A stretch of DNA of 64,000 nt, taken from Glycomyces sp. TRM65418. GTDB lineage: Bacteria; Actinomycetota; Actinomycetes; Mycobacteriales; Micromonosporaceae. The stretch lies in contig NZ_JAJFAX010000002.1 of NCBI RefSeq assembly GCF_019710475.1, positions 372,001-436,000 of the forward strand, written 5' to 3'. How positions within the stretch are numbered: position 1 is the first letter of the stretch; every line of letters starts with the position of its first letter. The notes beneath the pieces are model-generated. The model was not told the DNA's origin. It ran no database searches and saw nothing but the letters and a program-made list of their open reading frames with translations. Both the position numbers and the translations under genes were made by a program. Below are positions 17,326 to 25,690 of the stretch, piece by piece.

Positions 17326-18524
17326 CTTTCGGTCCCGACCGCCGCGTAGCCGTCGTCACCCCGTGGTACCCCACCGCCCGCACCCCGTACGGGGGCACGT
17401 TCGTGCAGGAGGTCGTCAAGGCGGTCGCCGGACGCTGCGAGCGGGTCGCGGTCTACCACACCGACCCGTGGACCCTGCCCCAGGATCCCGAGCAGGCCGC
17501 CCGCGTCGAGCGCGCTCAGCGCGAAATCGCGACCCGCGCGGCCGCGGGCTTCCCCGGTGTGGCGGGCTCCGTGGTGCGCCACCTCCCGGCGATGATGCCG
17601 CCCGGCGGCGACTGGGCCGCTCAGGCGCGCGCGCACGCCGAGTGGACGGCCCTGGCACTCGGGGGCGAACCGATCCCCGAGCCGGTGGTCCACGCCCATG
17701 CGGGCATCCGCGGCGGTTACGCCGCGCTCGAGAACGCCCGCCCGGACGCGCGCGTGTTCGTCACCGAGCACGCCTCCTTCCTCGCGGACGTCCTCGCCGA
17801 ACCCGCGGCCCGCGACCTGTACGACGAGGTCGTCGACTGCGCCACGCGGTTCTTCGTGGTCGGCTCCGCCCTCGGCGCCCTGGTCGCCGAGGCCTACCCG
17901 CACCACGCCGGGAAGGTCGAGCTGATCGCCAACCCCGTCGACTTCGACGTACCGCCCAAGGCCCCGGTCGACCGGATCCGGCGCTGGCTCACCGTCGGGT
18001 CCCTCATCCCGCGCAAACGCGTCGACCACCTCATCGAATGCCTGGCGCTGTGCCGCAAGGAGGACCCGGAGCTCACCCTCACCGTCGTCGGCACGGGGCC
18101 CGAGCGCGCCCGGCTCGCCGAGTTGGCCCGGTCCCGCGGCGTCGCCGAGGCGGTCGACCTGCGCGGCGCGGTGGACCCGGCCGAGATCCCCGCGATCATG
18201 CGCGAGCACGACCTGTTCGTCCACGCCAGCCGCAGCGAGACCTTCGGGGTGGTCGTCGTCGAGGCGGTCGCGGCCGGCCTCCCGGTCATCGCCACCCGCT
18301 GCGGTGGCCCCGAGGAGCTGTTGGCCGGGGTCGAGGACGCCGCCGGGGCCGTGGTCGACGTGGACGACTCGCCCGAGCCGTTCGTCACGGCCTACCGCGA
18401 CCTGGCCGCGCGGTTCCCCGCCCGGCTCGACCTGGAACGGGCCCGAGAGTCCTTGCGCGCCAAATACTCCCATCAAGCGGTCGCCGACCGCCACGAGCAG
18501 GTCTGGTTCGGTCCGACCGCATGA
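17322..18524 (+). CDS. Glycosyltransferase family 4 (type B1)
   Basis: A 400-residue retaining GT-B transferase with a GTG start. The N-terminal half includes VAVVTPWYPTARTPYGGTFVQE, VVHAHAGIRGGYAAL and VFVTEHASFL. The C-terminal half has IANPVDF, WLTVGSLIPRKRVDHL, VGTGPERARL, HDLFVHASRSETFGVVVVEA (the EX7E-type donor site) and CGGPEELL. It is paralogous to the protein at 20741. It is the first gene of the plus-strand arm, and its stop overlaps the ATG of the small protein at 18521. It likely transfers a hexose or amino sugar from a UDP/GDP donor onto the growing oligosaccharide at the membrane; specificity is unknown. Confidence 0.82.
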   Translation: MTFGPDRRVAVVTPWYPTARTPYGGTFVQEVVKAVAGRCERVAVYHTDPWTLPQDPEQAARVERAQREIATRAAAGFPGVAGSVVRHLPAMMPPGGDWAAQARAHAEWTALALGGEPIPEPVVHAHAGIRGGYAALENARPDARVFVTEHASFLADVLAEPAARDLYDEVVDCATRFFVVGSALGALVAEAYPHHAGKVELIANPVDFDVPPKAPVDRIRRWLTVGSLIPRKRVDHLIECLALCRKEDPELTLTVVGTGPERARLAELARSRGVAEAVDLRGAVDPAEIPAIMREHDLFVHASRSETFGVVVVEAVAAGLPVIATRCGGPEELLAGVEDAAGAVVDVDDSPEPFVTAYRDLAARFPARLDLERARESLRAKYSHQAVADRHEQVWFGPTA

Positions 18525-19150
18525 GCGAACCCAGGCGCGTCGCCGTCATCGCCCCCGGCGGGGACGCCCGCCTCGCCGCCGTCGCCGCCGCCAATCGGGC
18601 CGTCCTCGACGGCTGCGCGGTCCTTGCGCTGCTCGGACCGCCCCGTCCGAACGCCGACGGCCGCTTCGACGCGGCGGTCACCGTCCGCCACGCAGACGCG
18701 ACCGTCGACGACGCCTGGAGCGCTTTCCGGAGGCGATGGCTCATCGACGTCCCCGGCCTCGCGCTGGGCCGACTGCGCCGCGGCCCGCTGCGCCGCCCCG
18801 CGGGCAGGGCCCGCCGCGCCTACGACGTCGCCGTGGCCGAGCCGCTGGAGCGGCGCCTGCTCGAGGACGCGCCGGCGCGGGCCGCCGCGGCCGACGTCCG
18901 CGGCTTCCGCCCCGACGTGGTGATCCTGGTGAGCAATGACGCCATCGTCTTCGCCGTGGCGCTCCTGCGGTGGACGGTGCGCCGCGGGGTCCAGGTCGCG
19001 TGCGTCTACCCGGGGCCGGTCGACACCGCACCGGTCGCCCCCGTCGGCGCGCCCCTGCGCGTGCGTCAGCGCGGTGCTTCGCACGATCGAGGTGAACATG
19101 CCGCCACGATTCCCCCCGAATTTGTCGAACGTTCGGAAAACGCCGGGTGA
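18521..19150 (+). CDS. Small half-Rossmann protein coupled to a GT4 (X1)
   Basis: I do not recognise a named family. The 209-residue protein starts RRVAVIAPGGDARLAAVAAANRAV (written here only to its conserved core VAVIAPGG), a beta-alpha unit like the N-terminus of GT4 enzymes. A basic amphipathic region follows (GLALGRLRRGPLRRPAG), then a second unit FRPDVVILVSNDAIVFAVALL. No donor-binding domain follows. The last ~35 residues look disordered. Two further genes (21946, 23803) and the N-terminus of the 703-residue protein share this order. Its ATG overlaps the upstream GT4 stop (ATGA), so it is probably made in step with that enzyme. It may be an acceptor-side partner or a relic of a truncated transferase. 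Confidence 0.55.
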   Translation: MSEPRRVAVIAPGGDARLAAVAAANRAVLDGCAVLALLGPPRPNADGRFDAAVTVRHADATVDDAWSAFRRRWLIDVPGLALGRLRRGPLRRPAGRARRAYDVAVAEPLERRLLEDAPARAAAADVRGFRPDVVILVSNDAIVFAVALLRWTVRRGVQVACVYPGPVDTAPVAPVGAPLRVRQRGASHDRGEHAATIPPEFVERSENAG

Positions 19151-19223
19151 ATCATTGGGTTTCGTACGATGTGACCCACCGGGAGGCCTCTCATGCGGTC
19201 CCGGTCGGAGTACGGAGGAGCGG

Positions 19224-20744
19224 ATGGCAGTACACCCCCAGCGGATCGTCATGCTGGTGCAGAACGGCGTCACCGGGGACTCGCGCATCCAGAAGGAGGC
19301 CGAGTCCGCCGCGGCGGCCGGTTACGCGGTGACCCTCCTCGGCGTCTCCCCCGACCGCAGGCCTCAGGAGTGGACCCTCGGCGAGGCCGAGGTGCGCCTG
19401 GTGCCGGTCGACCGCGTCTTCGACCGCCGCCGCCACGAGATGCGCCGCGGCTGGCTGCGATCCCCGCTCGCCTACCCGCCCGGCCCGCTCGCCGCCTACC
19501 GCAACCGGCAGGCCCGCGCCTGGCGCACCGACCTCGACACCGAACGCGACCTCCGCGGCCCGGGCCTGGGCGCGACGCTCGCACTGGCCCCCCGCGAGGC
19601 CGCGTACCGGCTGTTCTGGGGCTGGACCGGGCTGCGCCGCCGAGCGACCCGCCGCCTCGAGCAGCGCCGGGCCGCCGCGGCGGCACCGATCGACCGCGCC
19701 GCCGCGTCCTTCTGGAAGGCGGTCGCCGGCGACCGGGCCTGGCGCCGCCTGGACCCCGCCCTCTGGGACCTGGAGCTCTCCTTCGCTCCGGTCATCGACG
19801 AGCTGCGGCCCGATCTGATCCACGCCAACGACTTCCAGATGCTCGGCGTCGGCGCCCGCGCGAAGCTCCGCGCCGCCCGCCGCGGCCGGGAGATCAAGCT
19901 CGTGTGGGACGCCCACGAGTACCTGCCGGGCATGAAGGCCTGGAAGAACCACCCGTGGTGGAAGGACGCGCAGCTCGGCCACGAGCGCGAGTTCGCCCCT
20001 CACGCGGACGCGGTCGTCACCGTCTCCGACACGCTCGCCTCGATGATGCGCGAGCGCCACCGCCTCCCCGAGACACCCGAAGTGGTCATGAACGTGCCCG
20101 ACTTCGGCGACGCGGACGAGGCTCCCGACCCGAGCCTGCGCGAGCGCTGCGGGATCGGCCCCGGCACGCCGCTCATGGTCTACTCCGGGGCGCCCCTCGA
20201 ACAGCGCGGCCTCCACATCCTCGTCGAGGCGCTGCCCTCGCTCCCGGGGATCCACGCGGCGTTCATCGTCTCCAAACCGCACTGGCGGTACGTCCTGCGA
20301 CTGCAGTCCCGCGCCGCCGAACTCGGCGTGGCCGACCGCGTCCACGTGCTCGAATACGTGCCCCACCGTCAGGTCGTGCCCTTCCTCGCGGAGGCCGACC
20401 TCGGCGTGATCCCCATCCACCACTGGGGGAACCACGAGATCTCCCTCATCACCAAGTTCTTCGAGTACGCGCACGCGCGCCTCCCGATCGTCGTCAGCGA
20501 CGTGAAGACCATGTCGGCGCTGGTGCGGCGCACCGGTCAGGGCGAGGTGTTCCGCGCCGAGGACACCGAGGACTTCATCCGCGCCGTCAAAGCCGTGCTC
20601 GAGGACCCCGAGACCTACCGCAAGGCGTACGCCGAGGCCGTGCCGCTCGAGGAGTGGACCTGGGCGAGTCAGTCGACGCGCCTGATCGGCGTGTACCGGC
20701 GCCTGCTGGGCGCCGCGACCGACGAGGAGAGGCGGGCGCAGTGA
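19224..20744 (+). CDS. Glycosyltransferase family 4 (type A2)
   Basis: A 506-residue GT-B enzyme, close paralogue of the 15478-17091 product. Shared blocks are RIVMLVQNGVTGDSRIQKEA, the SPDRR segment, LIHANDFQMLGVGARAKLR, LVWDAHEYLPGM, MVYSGAPLEQRGLHI, DLGVIPIHHWGNHEIS and TGQGEVFRAEDTEDF. A basic helical insert lies between the two N-terminal subdomains. The ATG at 19224 has GGAGGAG at 19214-19220. It is separated from the preceding gene by 73 nt and overlaps the following GT4 by 4 nt (GTGA). Duplication of A- and B-type genes across the divergent arms suggests the two arms build related linkages. Confidence 0.8.
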   Translation: MAVHPQRIVMLVQNGVTGDSRIQKEAESAAAAGYAVTLLGVSPDRRPQEWTLGEAEVRLVPVDRVFDRRRHEMRRGWLRSPLAYPPGPLAAYRNRQARAWRTDLDTERDLRGPGLGATLALAPREAAYRLFWGWTGLRRRATRRLEQRRAAAAAPIDRAAASFWKAVAGDRAWRRLDPALWDLELSFAPVIDELRPDLIHANDFQMLGVGARAKLRAARRGREIKLVWDAHEYLPGMKAWKNHPWWKDAQLGHEREFAPHADAVVTVSDTLASMMRERHRLPETPEVVMNVPDFGDADEAPDPSLRERCGIGPGTPLMVYSGAPLEQRGLHILVEALPSLPGIHAAFIVSKPHWRYVLRLQSRAAELGVADRVHVLEYVPHRQVVPFLAEADLGVIPIHHWGNHEISLITKFFEYAHARLPIVVSDVKTMSALVRRTGQGEVFRAEDTEDFIRAVKAVLEDPETYRKAYAEAVPLEEWTWASQSTRLIGVYRRLLGAATDEERRAQ

Positions 20745-21949
20745 ACGCCGACAGACACGTCGCGGTGGTCACGCCCTGGTACCCCGATCCGCAGGTGCCC
20801 TACGCGGGGGCCTTCGTCGAGGCGCAGGTCGAAGCCGTCTCGGGCGGGTGCGCGCGACTGGACGTGTACCACCTCAAGAGCTGGTCCGTCGGCGCCGTGG
20901 GCCGACCGCTGGAGGCGAACCCCGAACTCCTGGACCTCCACACGCGGCTCCTGGCGCGCTCGCGGGTGCCGCTCGCGACCGCCGGAGGGGCCGTGCTCCA
21001 CCGAGTCCCCACGCTCACCCCGCGCGACACGGCCTGGGTCACCCACTCCGACGCCTCGGCCCGGTGGCTGCGCGAAGCCCTGGGCGGCGAGCCGCTGGCC
21101 GCGCCGATCGTCCACGCGCACGTGCCGATCACCGCGGGCTGGGCGGCACTCGAGAACGCCCGCCCCGACGCGAAGGTCTACATCACCGAGCACTCCTCCT
21201 TCCTCGACCGGGTCCTGGAGCAGCCGCGGGCCCGCGCCCGCTACGAGGAGGTGCTCGAACGGGCCGACGGGTTCTTCGTCGTCGGCGAGCCCCTGCACGA
21301 CCGGATCGCCGCCGAGTTCCCGCACCTGGCCGGGAACATCGAGTACCTGTCCAATCCGATCGACTTCGGCGGCCCGCGCCGCGAGGCGCCCGCGGTGCTG
21401 CACCGCTGGCTCTCGGTCGCGGCCCTGAACGAACGCAAGCGGATCGACTACCTGCTGGAGGCGTTCCGGCGCTGCCGCGACCGCGTCCCCGACCTCACGC
21501 TCACCCTCGCCGGCGACGGCAAACTCCGCAAGGACCTCGGCGCGCTCGCCCGCGACCTCGGATTGGACGACGCGGTGACGTTCGTCGGCTCCGTCGCGCC
21601 CAGAGAGGTCCCCGGGCTCATGGCCTCCCACGACCTGTTCGTCCACACCAGCCGCCACGAGACCTTCGGCGTCGTCGTGGTCGAGGCCCTGGCCGCGGGC
21701 ACGCCGGTCCTGGTGAGCCGCTGCGGCGGCTCGGACCAGGTGCTGCGCGGCATCGAATCCGAGGCCGGGCAGCTGTTCGACGTGGACGACGACCCGGACG
21801 TGCTCGTCGCCGCCTATCTCGAACTGCGCGAACGCCACCCCGACAAGACGGACGTGCCCGCCGCCCGCGAGCGCCTGCGCGCGCAGTACTCCTACGAGAC
21901 CGTGGCCGAACGCCACTTCCAGATCTGGGACGGAGGCGCCGACCGATGA
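20741..21949 (+). CDS. Glycosyltransferase family 4 (type B2)
   Basis: A 402-residue GT-B transferase paralogous to the one at 17322. It opens VAVVTPWYPDPQVPYAGAFVEA, then has VHAHVPITAGWAALENARPDA and YITEHSSFLDR. The donor half shows LSNPIDFGG, WLSVAALNERKRIDYLLEA, LAGDGKLRKDL, HDLFVHTSRHETFGVVVVEA and CGGSDQVL. The GTG start overlaps the preceding stop. Its own stop overlaps the ATG of the 179-residue X2 protein, the same arrangement as B1-X1. Donor sugar not determinable. Confidence 0.82.
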   Translation: MNADRHVAVVTPWYPDPQVPYAGAFVEAQVEAVSGGCARLDVYHLKSWSVGAVGRPLEANPELLDLHTRLLARSRVPLATAGGAVLHRVPTLTPRDTAWVTHSDASARWLREALGGEPLAAPIVHAHVPITAGWAALENARPDAKVYITEHSSFLDRVLEQPRARARYEEVLERADGFFVVGEPLHDRIAAEFPHLAGNIEYLSNPIDFGGPRREAPAVLHRWLSVAALNERKRIDYLLEAFRRCRDRVPDLTLTLAGDGKLRKDLGALARDLGLDDAVTFVGSVAPREVPGLMASHDLFVHTSRHETFGVVVVEALAAGTPVLVSRCGGSDQVLRGIESEAGQLFDVDDDPDVLVAAYLELRERHPDKTDVPAARERLRAQYSYETVAERHFQIWDGGADR

Positions 21950-22485
21950 TCGTGCTGTTCGTGGCGCCCAAGAGCGCCTGGCGGCAGGCGCTCGCCGCCG
22001 AGACCCGCGCCGCCGCCGACGCCGGGCACGAGGTCCGCGTCGTCGCGCAGGAGCACCGGGACTTCACGCTCGCTCCCCTCGACCCGCGCGTCGAGACCCA
22101 CTGGATCGCGGTGATCGACCCGGGCGAGGCCGAACCGGCCCTCGTCGGGCTCGTCCTGCGCCGCCTCCCCCTCGGGCTGCTGCGGCTGCTCGGCCGCGGG
22201 CCCCTGCACGGCCTCGCCGACCGGGCCGCCAGGCGCTGGCGGCGCACCGTCCTCGGCCCGATCGAGCAGCGCCGACTGCCCGAGCTGGAGGCGCTGCGCG
22301 AGGCCCGCCGCACCGAGGCGGTCCGCGCGGCGGTCGCCCGGTGGCGGCCGGACTGGATCGTGCTCCACGAGCCGCACGCGGTCGAGCTGGCCGTGTCCTG
22401 GCTCCCTGAACTCCTCGACGCCCGGCCGGACCTGGTGACGACCTTCTCCTTCGAGACCCGAGCGGATGCCGACCATGCGATCTGA
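21946..22485 (+). CDS. Small half-Rossmann protein coupled to a GT4 (X2)
   Basis: A 179-residue protein with no close named family. It begins MIVLFVAPKSAWRQAL and has a middle basic helix (RRLPLGLLRLLGRGPL, then RRWRRTVLGPIEQRRL). The second beta-alpha unit is WRPDWIVLHEPHAVELAVSWL, followed by ARPDLVTTFSFETRAD, where a normal GT4 would continue with its linker and donor-binding domain. Instead it stops. ATG overlaps the upstream stop (ATGA). The last 20 nt overlap the next GT4 start in another frame. It looks like the acceptor half of a GT-B enzyme standing alone. Whether it partners a neighbouring GT4 is inference. Confidence 0.55.
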   Translation: MIVLFVAPKSAWRQALAAETRAAADAGHEVRVVAQEHRDFTLAPLDPRVETHWIAVIDPGEAEPALVGLVLRRLPLGLLRLLGRGPLHGLADRAARRWRRTVLGPIEQRRLPELEALREARRTEAVRAAVARWRPDWIVLHEPHAVELAVSWLPELLDARPDLVTTFSFETRADADHAI

Positions 22486-23806
22486 CCGGCTGCGCCTGCT
22501 CTACCTGGCGTTCTTCTTCCCGCCTTCGCGCTCCAGCGGAGTCTTCCGCGCCCGCGCGACGGCGAACCACTTCGCCGAACAGGGCTGGGACGTCACCGTG
22601 TTCAAGGCCCCCGACGAGTTCTTCGAGCGGGTCACCGGTTCGGTCGACCCCGAGCTGACCGCCACCGTGGACCCGCGGATCGAGCTCGTCGCCCCTCCGG
22701 TCAGCCACTTCCAGTGGGAGACCGACCTGCGCCGCTTCGGACGTTTCCGAGGGAACTTCCCATTCCTCGCCAAGCGCCTGCACCGCTGGCAGCAGCGGCG
22801 GATCTTCCCCGACAAGTACGTCTCCTGGGGCGCCTCCTCGCTCCGCGAGGCCCTGCGCCGCCACCGCGAGCGCCCGTTCGACCTGGTCGTCGCCACCGGG
22901 AACCCGTTCGCGGCCTTCGGCGCGGCGTGGGCGTTCGGGAAGCTCACGGGCCGCCCCTACGTCGTCGACTACCGCGACTCCTGGACGCTGGACCAGTTCG
23001 CGAACGCGCCGTTCTTCCCGCCGGAGCACCCGGCGTGGAAGTGGGAGCGGCGCGTCCTCCGCTCGGCCGCGGCGTCACTGCACGTCAACGCGAACATGCT
23101 CGAGTGGCACGCCGAGCGCTATCCGGAGGCCGCCGACCGGATGCAGGTGGTCCGCAACGGATGGGACCCTGATGTGCTCCCCGAACCGGAGGCGACGCCC
23201 TCGGCGGACGAGGACCGGCCGCTCGCGTTCTCGTACATCGGCACCCTCACGCCGGTCATGCCGATCCAGGAGACCTTGGCGGGCTTCCGGCGGCTGCGCG
23301 AGACCGGCCGCCACCCCGGCGCACGACTGGACCTGTACGGCCATTTCGGATTCTTCGCGGGCAGCGAGGGCCGTCTGCGCACCGACCTGGGCCTGGACGA
23401 GCCGATCGAGGGCGTCCACTACCGAGGCGCGGTCCCCAAACCGCGGATCGGCTCCGCCTACGCCGCCAGTGACGTGCTCATGTTCGTCACCGGCGGCTCG
23501 AAGTACGTCACCACCGGAAAGGTCTTCGAGTACATGGCCTCGGGCAAGCCGATCGTGTCGGTCCACGAGCCCGGCTGCGCCGCCGAGGAGGTGCTCCGCG
23601 GCTATCCGCTGTGGTACGTCCCCGAGAGCCTCGCCCCGGACGACATCGCGGTGGCGATGGCCGAGGCGGGCGACGCGGCCCGCAAGAGCGATCCGGACGT
23701 GGCCGCGCGGGCGCGTGAGCACGCCGCCTCGTTCACCAGGGACAAGGCGCTCGAACGGTTCGAGCAGTGGTCCCGCGAGACTGTGGCGAAAGGGGGCGGC
23801 AGGTGA
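22466..23806 (+). CDS. Glycosyltransferase family 4 (type C2)
   Basis: A 446-residue GT-B transferase related to the 13318-14712 product. Features are LLYLAFFFPPSRSSGVFRAR, WDVTVFKAPDEFF, GRPYVVDYRDSWTLD, VNANMLEWH, VVRNGWDPD, FSYIGTLTPVMPIQETL and KVFEYMASGKPIVSVH. Two ATGs are possible, 22466 and 22475; both overlap the preceding gene and neither has a clearly better ribosome site (GAGCGG at 22460-22465 could serve the second). The C-terminus overlaps the next small gene as GTGA. Type C enzymes occur once in each arm of the cluster. Sugar unknown. Confidence 0.8.
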   Translation: MPTMRSDRLRLLYLAFFFPPSRSSGVFRARATANHFAEQGWDVTVFKAPDEFFERVTGSVDPELTATVDPRIELVAPPVSHFQWETDLRRFGRFRGNFPFLAKRLHRWQQRRIFPDKYVSWGASSLREALRRHRERPFDLVVATGNPFAAFGAAWAFGKLTGRPYVVDYRDSWTLDQFANAPFFPPEHPAWKWERRVLRSAAASLHVNANMLEWHAERYPEAADRMQVVRNGWDPDVLPEPEATPSADEDRPLAFSYIGTLTPVMPIQETLAGFRRLRETGRHPGARLDLYGHFGFFAGSEGRLRTDLGLDEPIEGVHYRGAVPKPRIGSAYAASDVLMFVTGGSKYVTTGKVFEYMASGKPIVSVHEPGCAAEEVLRGYPLWYVPESLAPDDIAVAMAEAGDAARKSDPDVAARAREHAASFTRDKALERFEQWSRETVAKGGGR

Positions 23807-24447
23807 CCGACACGCTCGAGACCGCCCCCGAGCGGGTGGTCGTGGTGCTCTTCCGCAGCGGCGCGGTCAAGCGCGTCAACGACTATGCGGCCGATCTGAT
23901 CCGCCGCGGCGTCGCGGTGACCGCGCTCGTCGCCGACGGCCAGGGCTGGGGTCGCGCCCTGCCGCTCCACCCCGGCATCGAGGTGTACTCGCTGGGCCGC
24001 ACCGAGAACCGCAACCCCCTGCTGTGGACGTACGTGGCGCTGGTGGAGCGCCTCCCCGGCGGGGTGCTCCGCCGCCTCCGCGAGCGGTTGCCCGGTCCGC
24101 TCGGACGGGCCGCCGGTTTCGCCGAGCGCGTCCACCGCAAGATCGCCGGGAAGCTCCGCAAGCACCTGTTCTGGCCGGTGTACCGCCCGCTGCGCTCCCA
24201 GGCGATGCGCCGTCTGGCGCTGCGCCGTCTCGACGCGCTCCGCCTCGACGGGGTCGCGCGGGTGATCTGCGCGGACGAGTCGACGATCCCGTTCGGCTGG
24301 GCCCTGGCGCGCCGCCGTCCCGACTTGGAGGTCACGCGGGCCCTGGACTCTTCAGTCTACGAGCACCGCCCCGTCGTCGCGTCCTCCGTCCCGTGGGACC
24401 CCGAGGAGCCCGGCGCGGCCGAGCGGCCGCCGTACATGCAGGTGTGA
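23803..24447 (+). CDS. Small half-Rossmann protein coupled to a GT4 (X3)
   Basis: A 214-residue protein without a recognised family. The order matches X1 and X2: RVVVVLFRSGAVKRVNDYA, then VAVTALVADGQGWG, a basic central helix region (ERLPGGVLRRLRERLPGPLG), a second unit ARVICADESTIPFGWALARRR with PDLEVTRALDSS, and a short tail of ~40 residues ending PYMQV. There is no donor-binding half. The GTG start overlaps the stop of the C2 transferase. It is the last gene of the plus-strand arm; a 178-nt gap without obvious genes follows before proline dehydrogenase. Confidence 0.55.
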   Translation: MTDTLETAPERVVVVLFRSGAVKRVNDYAADLIRRGVAVTALVADGQGWGRALPLHPGIEVYSLGRTENRNPLLWTYVALVERLPGGVLRRLRERLPGPLGRAAGFAERVHRKIAGKLRKHLFWPVYRPLRSQAMRRLALRRLDALRLDGVARVICADESTIPFGWALARRRPDLEVTRALDSSVYEHRPVVASSVPWDPEEPGAAERPPYMQV

Positions 24448-24613
24448 CGAGACAGGTCTCAGAGGCCGAACCCGCTCCCGCGAACCCCGACAACGGGGGT
24501 CGAAGCGAAACTATGCCTTGGAAACCGATGGTCATTCTCCTTTCGAAGACCGGTTTCCAATGTTGCGGCGCACGTGTTATGCCACCGTGACCTGTCGCCC
24601 GCGGGCGTCCGGC

Positions 24614-24619
24614 TACGCT
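24614..24619 (+). promoter_or_regulatory. Leaderless promoter -10 box for proline dehydrogenase
   Basis: TACGCT followed by 6 nt and ATG at 24626. No ribosome site precedes the ATG. Together with family length this sets the start. Confidence 0.55.
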
Positions 24620-24625
24620 GCAGGC

Positions 24626-25546
24626 ATGCTGCGTTCTGTCATTCTCGCCGCCGCCCGGTCATCGAAGATCGAGCGGCTCGTCGGCACCGCGCCCGTATCG
24701 CGGTCGCTCGTCCGCCGCTACGTGGCGGGCGAGACGACGGCCCACGCGGTCGCCACCGCCCGCGCCCTGGCGGCCGACGGACTGCTCGCCACGCTCGACT
24801 ACCTCGGTGAGGACACGGTCGTCGTCGAGCAGGCCGACGCCACCCGCGACGAGTACCTCGCCCTGCTCGCCGCCCTCAAAGAAGGCGGCCTCGCCAAGTC
24901 CGCCGAGGTCAGCGTCAAGCTCTCCGCCGTCGGCCAGCGCATCGACCCCGAGATCGCGTACGACCGCGCCCGGGCGATCTGCGACGCCGCCGCCGACTCC
25001 GGCACGACCGTGACCATCGACATGGAGGACCACACGGTCACCGACTCCACGCTGGAGATCGTCCAGCGCCTGCGCGAGGAGTTCGAGTCCACCGGCGCGG
25101 TGCTCCAGGCCTACCTGCGCCGCACCGAGGACGACTGCAAGGCCCAGGCGGTCCCGGGTTCGCGCATCCGCCTGTGCAAGGGCGCCTACAAGGAGCCCGA
25201 GTCGGTCGCCTACCAGCGCAGCCTCGACGTCGACCGGTCCTACGTGCGCTGCATCAACGCGCTCATGGCCGGCCAGGGCTACCCGATGCTCGCGACCCAC
25301 GACCCGCGCCTGATCGAGATCGGCATCGACCGGGCTCGCTGGTACGACCGCGACAAGGACTCCTTCGAGTTCCAGATGCTCTACGGCATCCGCCCCGCCG
25401 AGCAGCTGCGGCTGGCCGCCGAGGGCTACCGGATGCGCATCTACGTGCCCTACGGGGACCAGTGGTACGGCTACCTCATGCGCCGCATGGCCGAGCGCCC
25501 CGCGAACCTGGCGGTGTTCGCCAGGTCACTGTGGACGAAGTCCTGA
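24626..25546 (+). CDS. Proline dehydrogenase (monofunctional)
   Basis: A 306-residue FAD-dependent TIM-barrel enzyme, the usual length for Gram-positive monofunctional proline dehydrogenases. It oxidises proline to pyrroline-5-carboxylate and passes electrons to the quinone pool. Key blocks are VSVKLSAVGQ, VTIDMEDHTVTD, LQAYLRR, RIRLCKGAYKEP, EFQMLYGIRP and the C-terminal YVPYGDQWYGYLMRRMAERPAN signature, which binds FAD and substrate. An upstream in-frame start at 24518 is rejected because the TACGCT box sits 6 nt before ATG 24626. No P5C dehydrogenase gene is adjacent. A hairpin follows at 25562-25593. Confidence 0.92.
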   Translation: MLRSVILAAARSSKIERLVGTAPVSRSLVRRYVAGETTAHAVATARALAADGLLATLDYLGEDTVVVEQADATRDEYLALLAALKEGGLAKSAEVSVKLSAVGQRIDPEIAYDRARAICDAAADSGTTVTIDMEDHTVTDSTLEIVQRLREEFESTGAVLQAYLRRTEDDCKAQAVPGSRIRLCKGAYKEPESVAYQRSLDVDRSYVRCINALMAGQGYPMLATHDPRLIEIGIDRARWYDRDKDSFEFQMLYGIRPAEQLRLAAEGYRMRIYVPYGDQWYGYLMRRMAERPANLAVFARSLWTKS

Positions 25547-25561
25547 CGAGACCGTGAACAC

Positions 25562-25593
25562 GGGCCGATCCGGAGGCGACTCCGGCCCGGCCC
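25562..25593 (+). terminator. Terminator after proline dehydrogenase
   Basis: Inner stem CCGGAG/CTCCGG (25570-25575 with 25580-25585) around GCGA, extended by GGGCC/GGCCC (25562-25566 with 25589-25593) across a 3-nt internal loop, then a GCTTTCC tail. Confidence 0.6.
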
Positions 25594-25677
25594 GCTTTCC
25601 GTGCCAGGGGCTTCGCCCGGACTGGACGCCCAGGCCACAAGCGCTGCTCGTGTCTCGCGCGGTTGGCGACCGGCGAC

Positions 25678-25683
25678 TACAGT
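25678..25683 (+). promoter_or_regulatory. Leaderless promoter -10 box for the membrane peptidase
   Basis: TACAGT, 7 nt before the GTG at 25691. This fixes the start and removes 30 upstream in-frame codons. Confidence 0.5.
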
Positions 25684-25690
25684 TGCGAAC

